This document shows, in pieces, positions 61,909 through 64,000 of a DNA stretch of 64,000 nucleotides (positions are counted from its first letter, which is position 1; each line of letters opens with the position of its first letter). Position numbers and translations under genes: made by a program. The stretch is from CAMQVM01 sp044433365 (lineage in GTDB: Bacteria > Bacteroidota > Bacteroidia > Bacteroidales > Rikenellaceae), in the NCBI GenBank assembly GCA_044433365.1, contig JAWXTR010000003.1, forward strand, positions 3,263 to 67,262, in the 5' to 3' direction. Under the pieces are notes generated by a model, which was given only the letters and a program-made list of their open reading frames with translations, did no database searches and was not told where the DNA came from.

Positions 61909-63708
61909 ATGAAGAGACTACTATTACTATTAGCATTATCAGTAGCTGCAATTAGCGGTTACAGTCAGCAGGCACCGAATATTCAGAATATTCACGGTCG
62001 AAAAACTACATCCTTAGATGGAAATTGGAAAAGTTTGGTAGATCCATTCGAAAATGGTTATTACGACTATCGTATGCGACCTACCGATGGTGGATATGCA
62101 CAAGATAACACCTACTCAGATAGAACAAAACTACAGGAGTACGATTTTGAAACGGCTGCAGAGCTTCACGTTCCCGGTGATTGGAACACACAACGTTCTC
62201 AGCTCTACTATTACGAAGGTACTGTTTGGTATCGCAAGCGTTTTGACTACAATTTAGAGGAGTCTAAGCGTCTTTTCCTCCATTTCGAGGCTGCAAATTA
62301 TGAGAGCAGGGTTTGGCTTAATGGCAAGCCGCTAGGTGTACATTATGGAGGCTACACTCCGTTTAGCTTTGAGGTTACCGACAAGGTGAAAGCTGGCGAA
62401 AATAGCGTAGTCGTAAAGGTGGATAATCGTCGCTACCAAGATGCTGTTCCCACTGTAAATTGCGACTGGTGGAACTATGGGGGAATTACTCGCTCGGTGG
62501 AGCTTGTAGAGATGCCGCAGCAGTTTATTGAGGATTACTATTTGCAGCTAAAAAAGGGTGAAACCAATATTATCTCAGGGCGTATTGAGCTAAACGGTGC
62601 AGCAGAGCAGGAGGTGTCGGTAGAGATTTCGGAGCTTAAAATCAAAAAAACTTTTACAACCGATAGTGAAGGTAATGTAGATTTTGAAATTAAGGCAAAC
62701 CCCACTCTTTGGACACCTGAAAATCCAAAACTATATGATGTAGTAGTGGCTTCACAAACCGATAAGGTTGAAGATAAAATAGGGTTCCGTACAATCGAAA
62801 CAAGAGGTAAAGATCTGCTTTTAAATGGCGAAAAAATATTTTGTAGAGGCGTGTGTATTCACGAAGAGCGTTTGGGCGATAGTGGTAGAGCTTTTTCCAC
62901 TGACCATGCCAAAAGTTTGCTAACAATCGCTAAAGAGATGGGGTGCAACTTTGTTCGTCTTGCACACTATCCTCATAATGAAAATATGGTTAGAGAGGCT
63001 GAGCGCATGGGGCTTTTAGTGTGGAGTGAAATTCCAGTCTATTGGACAATCTCATGGGAGAGCGAAGCTACCTATCAAAATGCTGAAAAACAGCTTTCGG
63101 ATATGATTGATAGGGATAAAAATCGTTGTAATGTAATTATTTGGTCGATAGCAAACGAAACTCCTCATGGTGAAGCACGTCTAAAATTTTTAAGTAGTCT
63201 AGCTAGCAAAGCTCGTAGTTTGGATAATACCAGATTAATATCGGCTGCGATGGAAAAGATAGAACCAAAAAAAGGTGAACTGACTGTAAAAGACGATTTA
63301 GGCGACTATCTTGATATTATTAGCTTTAATGAATATGTTGGTTGGTATGATGGTATTCACGAAAAATGCGACAGAGTAAATTGGTCGTTTGAGCAAGATA
63401 AACCTATATTTATTAGTGAATTTGGTGGAGGTGCACTTTACGGAAACCATGGAGATAAGTATAAACTATTTACAGAGGAGTATCAAAAGGTGCTTTTTGA
63501 AAAGCAGATTGCAATGTTCGAGAGAATCGAAGGGCTTGCAGGTACAACACCATGGGTTTTGAAAGATTTTCGCTCACCTCGTCGCCAAGTGCCAACAATT
63601 CAAGATGATTTTAACCGTAAAGGGTTAGTCTCTGATAGAGGCGAGAGAAAACAGGCATTTTATGTAATGCAACAGTGGTATAAAAAGCTAGCAGAAAAAT
63701 GCCAATAA
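61909..63708 (+). CDS. Glycoside hydrolase family 2 enzyme, beta-glucuronidase/beta-galactosidase-like, secreted
   Basis: A 599-residue enzyme with signal peptide MKRLLLLLALSVAAISGYSQ. Sugar-binding domain ~30-190 (VPGDWNTQRSQLYYYEGTVW, WLNGKPLGVHYGGYTPF), immunoglobulin-like domain ~195-285, then the catalytic barrel. Blocks are FCRGVCIHEE, FVRLAHYPHNE, WSIANETPHGEA (acid/base Glu in the NE pair) and ISEFGGGA (nucleophile Glu). The length and WNTQ block fit the shorter beta-glucuronidase-like branch. Specificity is not settled. It has a good promoter. Its TAA stop lies within the AATAAAGG end of a repeat. Confidence 0.9.
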   Translation: MKRLLLLLALSVAAISGYSQQAPNIQNIHGRKTTSLDGNWKSLVDPFENGYYDYRMRPTDGGYAQDNTYSDRTKLQEYDFETAAELHVPGDWNTQRSQLYYYEGTVWYRKRFDYNLEESKRLFLHFEAANYESRVWLNGKPLGVHYGGYTPFSFEVTDKVKAGENSVVVKVDNRRYQDAVPTVNCDWWNYGGITRSVELVEMPQQFIEDYYLQLKKGETNIISGRIELNGAAEQEVSVEISELKIKKTFTTDSEGNVDFEIKANPTLWTPENPKLYDVVVASQTDKVEDKIGFRTIETRGKDLLLNGEKIFCRGVCIHEERLGDSGRAFSTDHAKSLLTIAKEMGCNFVRLAHYPHNENMVREAERMGLLVWSEIPVYWTISWESEATYQNAEKQLSDMIDRDKNRCNVIIWSIANETPHGEARLKFLSSLASKARSLDNTRLISAAMEKIEPKKGELTVKDDLGDYLDIISFNEYVGWYDGIHEKCDRVNWSFEQDKPIFISEFGGGALYGNHGDKYKLFTEEYQKVLFEKQIAMFERIEGLAGTTPWVLKDFRSPRRQVPTIQDDFNRKGLVSDRGERKQAFYVMQQWYKKLAEKCQ

Positions 63709-63860
63709 AGGGCATGAAAAACCTCCTTCCTCTTTTAGCGAGCGGAGCGAAGCCGTGAGTGGAAACTCAGCGATTTTTGCCAGACCAAAGGGCGTGCTTT
63801 TTTTAAAAAAGCATTAACCAAAGGTTATTTTTTATAATTCGAGTTGCAAAAATAGCTTAA
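63701..63860 (-). repeat. AATAAAGG-type repeat, inverted copy, overlapping the GH2 stop
   Basis: GCCAATAAAGGGCATG to GCAAAAATAGCTTAA. The stop codon of the GH2 gene is the TAA in CCAATAAAGG. The distal end is replaced by a GGAACTTCTAAAATC fragment. Confidence 0.78.
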
Positions 63861-63883
63861 TGGAACTTCTAAAATCTAAATCT

Positions 63884-64000
63884 AAGTAGGGTAAAATAAT
63901 TATTGGTGTATTTTTAATAGTGCTATTGGAGATGAGATTTTTTGCTATTGAATCGAAAATATAGTGGTTCTATATTGAGATTTAATAGTGAAAAATATCG
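63884..64000 (+). repeat. 163-bp TA-flanked hairpin element, copy 4, cut by the window end
   Basis: The first 117 bases are identical to copy 3; the remainder lies outside the window. Confidence 0.88.

Overview
The window reads as a chromosome segment of a low-GC, anaerobic, saccharolytic Bacteroidota, most likely Bacteroidales. The evidence is promoters of the TTTG-N19-TAnnTTTG type, almost no purine-rich ribosome sites, a DUF4492-cydA-cydB oxidase operon, a GH77 glucanotransferase with an N-terminal starch-binding domain, and glycosidases and a sulfatase with signal peptides. Family or genus cannot be fixed from the sequence alone.

Layout. 1-5 kb: maltooligosaccharide use (a 5'-truncated neopullulanase-like lipoprotein, then malQ). 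5-8 kb: an acetyltransferase, nadB and pssA, then tRNA-Gln. 8.2-9.3 kb: a decayed ISL3-type insertion sequence and a 139-bp tandem array built from tRNA-Lys 3' halves. 9.4-11.7 kb: a sialate O-acetylesterase and a DpnI-like endonuclease. 12-26 kb: mostly housekeeping (serS, a glycosyltransferase, an FAD protein, an MFS transporter, leuS, a YitT protein, an M23 peptidase, an SDR, typA). 26.3-29.4 kb: a type II restriction-modification pair (D12-class adenine methyltransferase plus AlwI-family nuclease), bounded by a perfect 208-bp repeat of the 3' end of typA. 29.8-39.5 kb: an AspT-like carrier, an orphan FecCD permease, rmuC, a DUF3109 protein, recR, an M16 peptidase homologue, a sulfatase, rpsO. 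40-46 kb: a large GH2 lipoprotein, a glycosyltransferase with an ECF sigma factor, rsmG. 46-50.6 kb: cytochrome bd, an FMN-binding-domain protein and a YqeY protein. 51 kb: tRNA-Thr, a broken tRNA-Gly, tRNA-Tyr and tRNA-Gly. 52-64 kb: lepB, dapB, truA, an FAH-fold protein, a thioesterase, pepD, a ferredoxin, an M20 dipeptidase, gcvT and a second GH2 enzyme.

The intergenic space is unusual. At least five dispersed repeat families fill it, often nested: (1) a 163-bp near-perfect hairpin element flanked by TA, four almost identical copies; (2) palindromes with GGGAACTTCTAA ends; (3) derivatives of an ISL3-type element; (4) a ~175-bp repeat with AATAAAGG / CCTTTATT ends; (5) short AGACG hairpins whose stems covary. 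A smaller family with GGGTGA ends sits at gene 3' ends. Several repeats overlap stop codons, and one repeat end overlaps the malQ start codon.

The strongest leads are the strand-biased wobble pairing in the 163-bp hairpin, the restriction-modification module inserted with a long target repeat, and the coexistence of a DpnI-like nuclease that should cut methylated GATC with an adenine methyltransferase that may make it.
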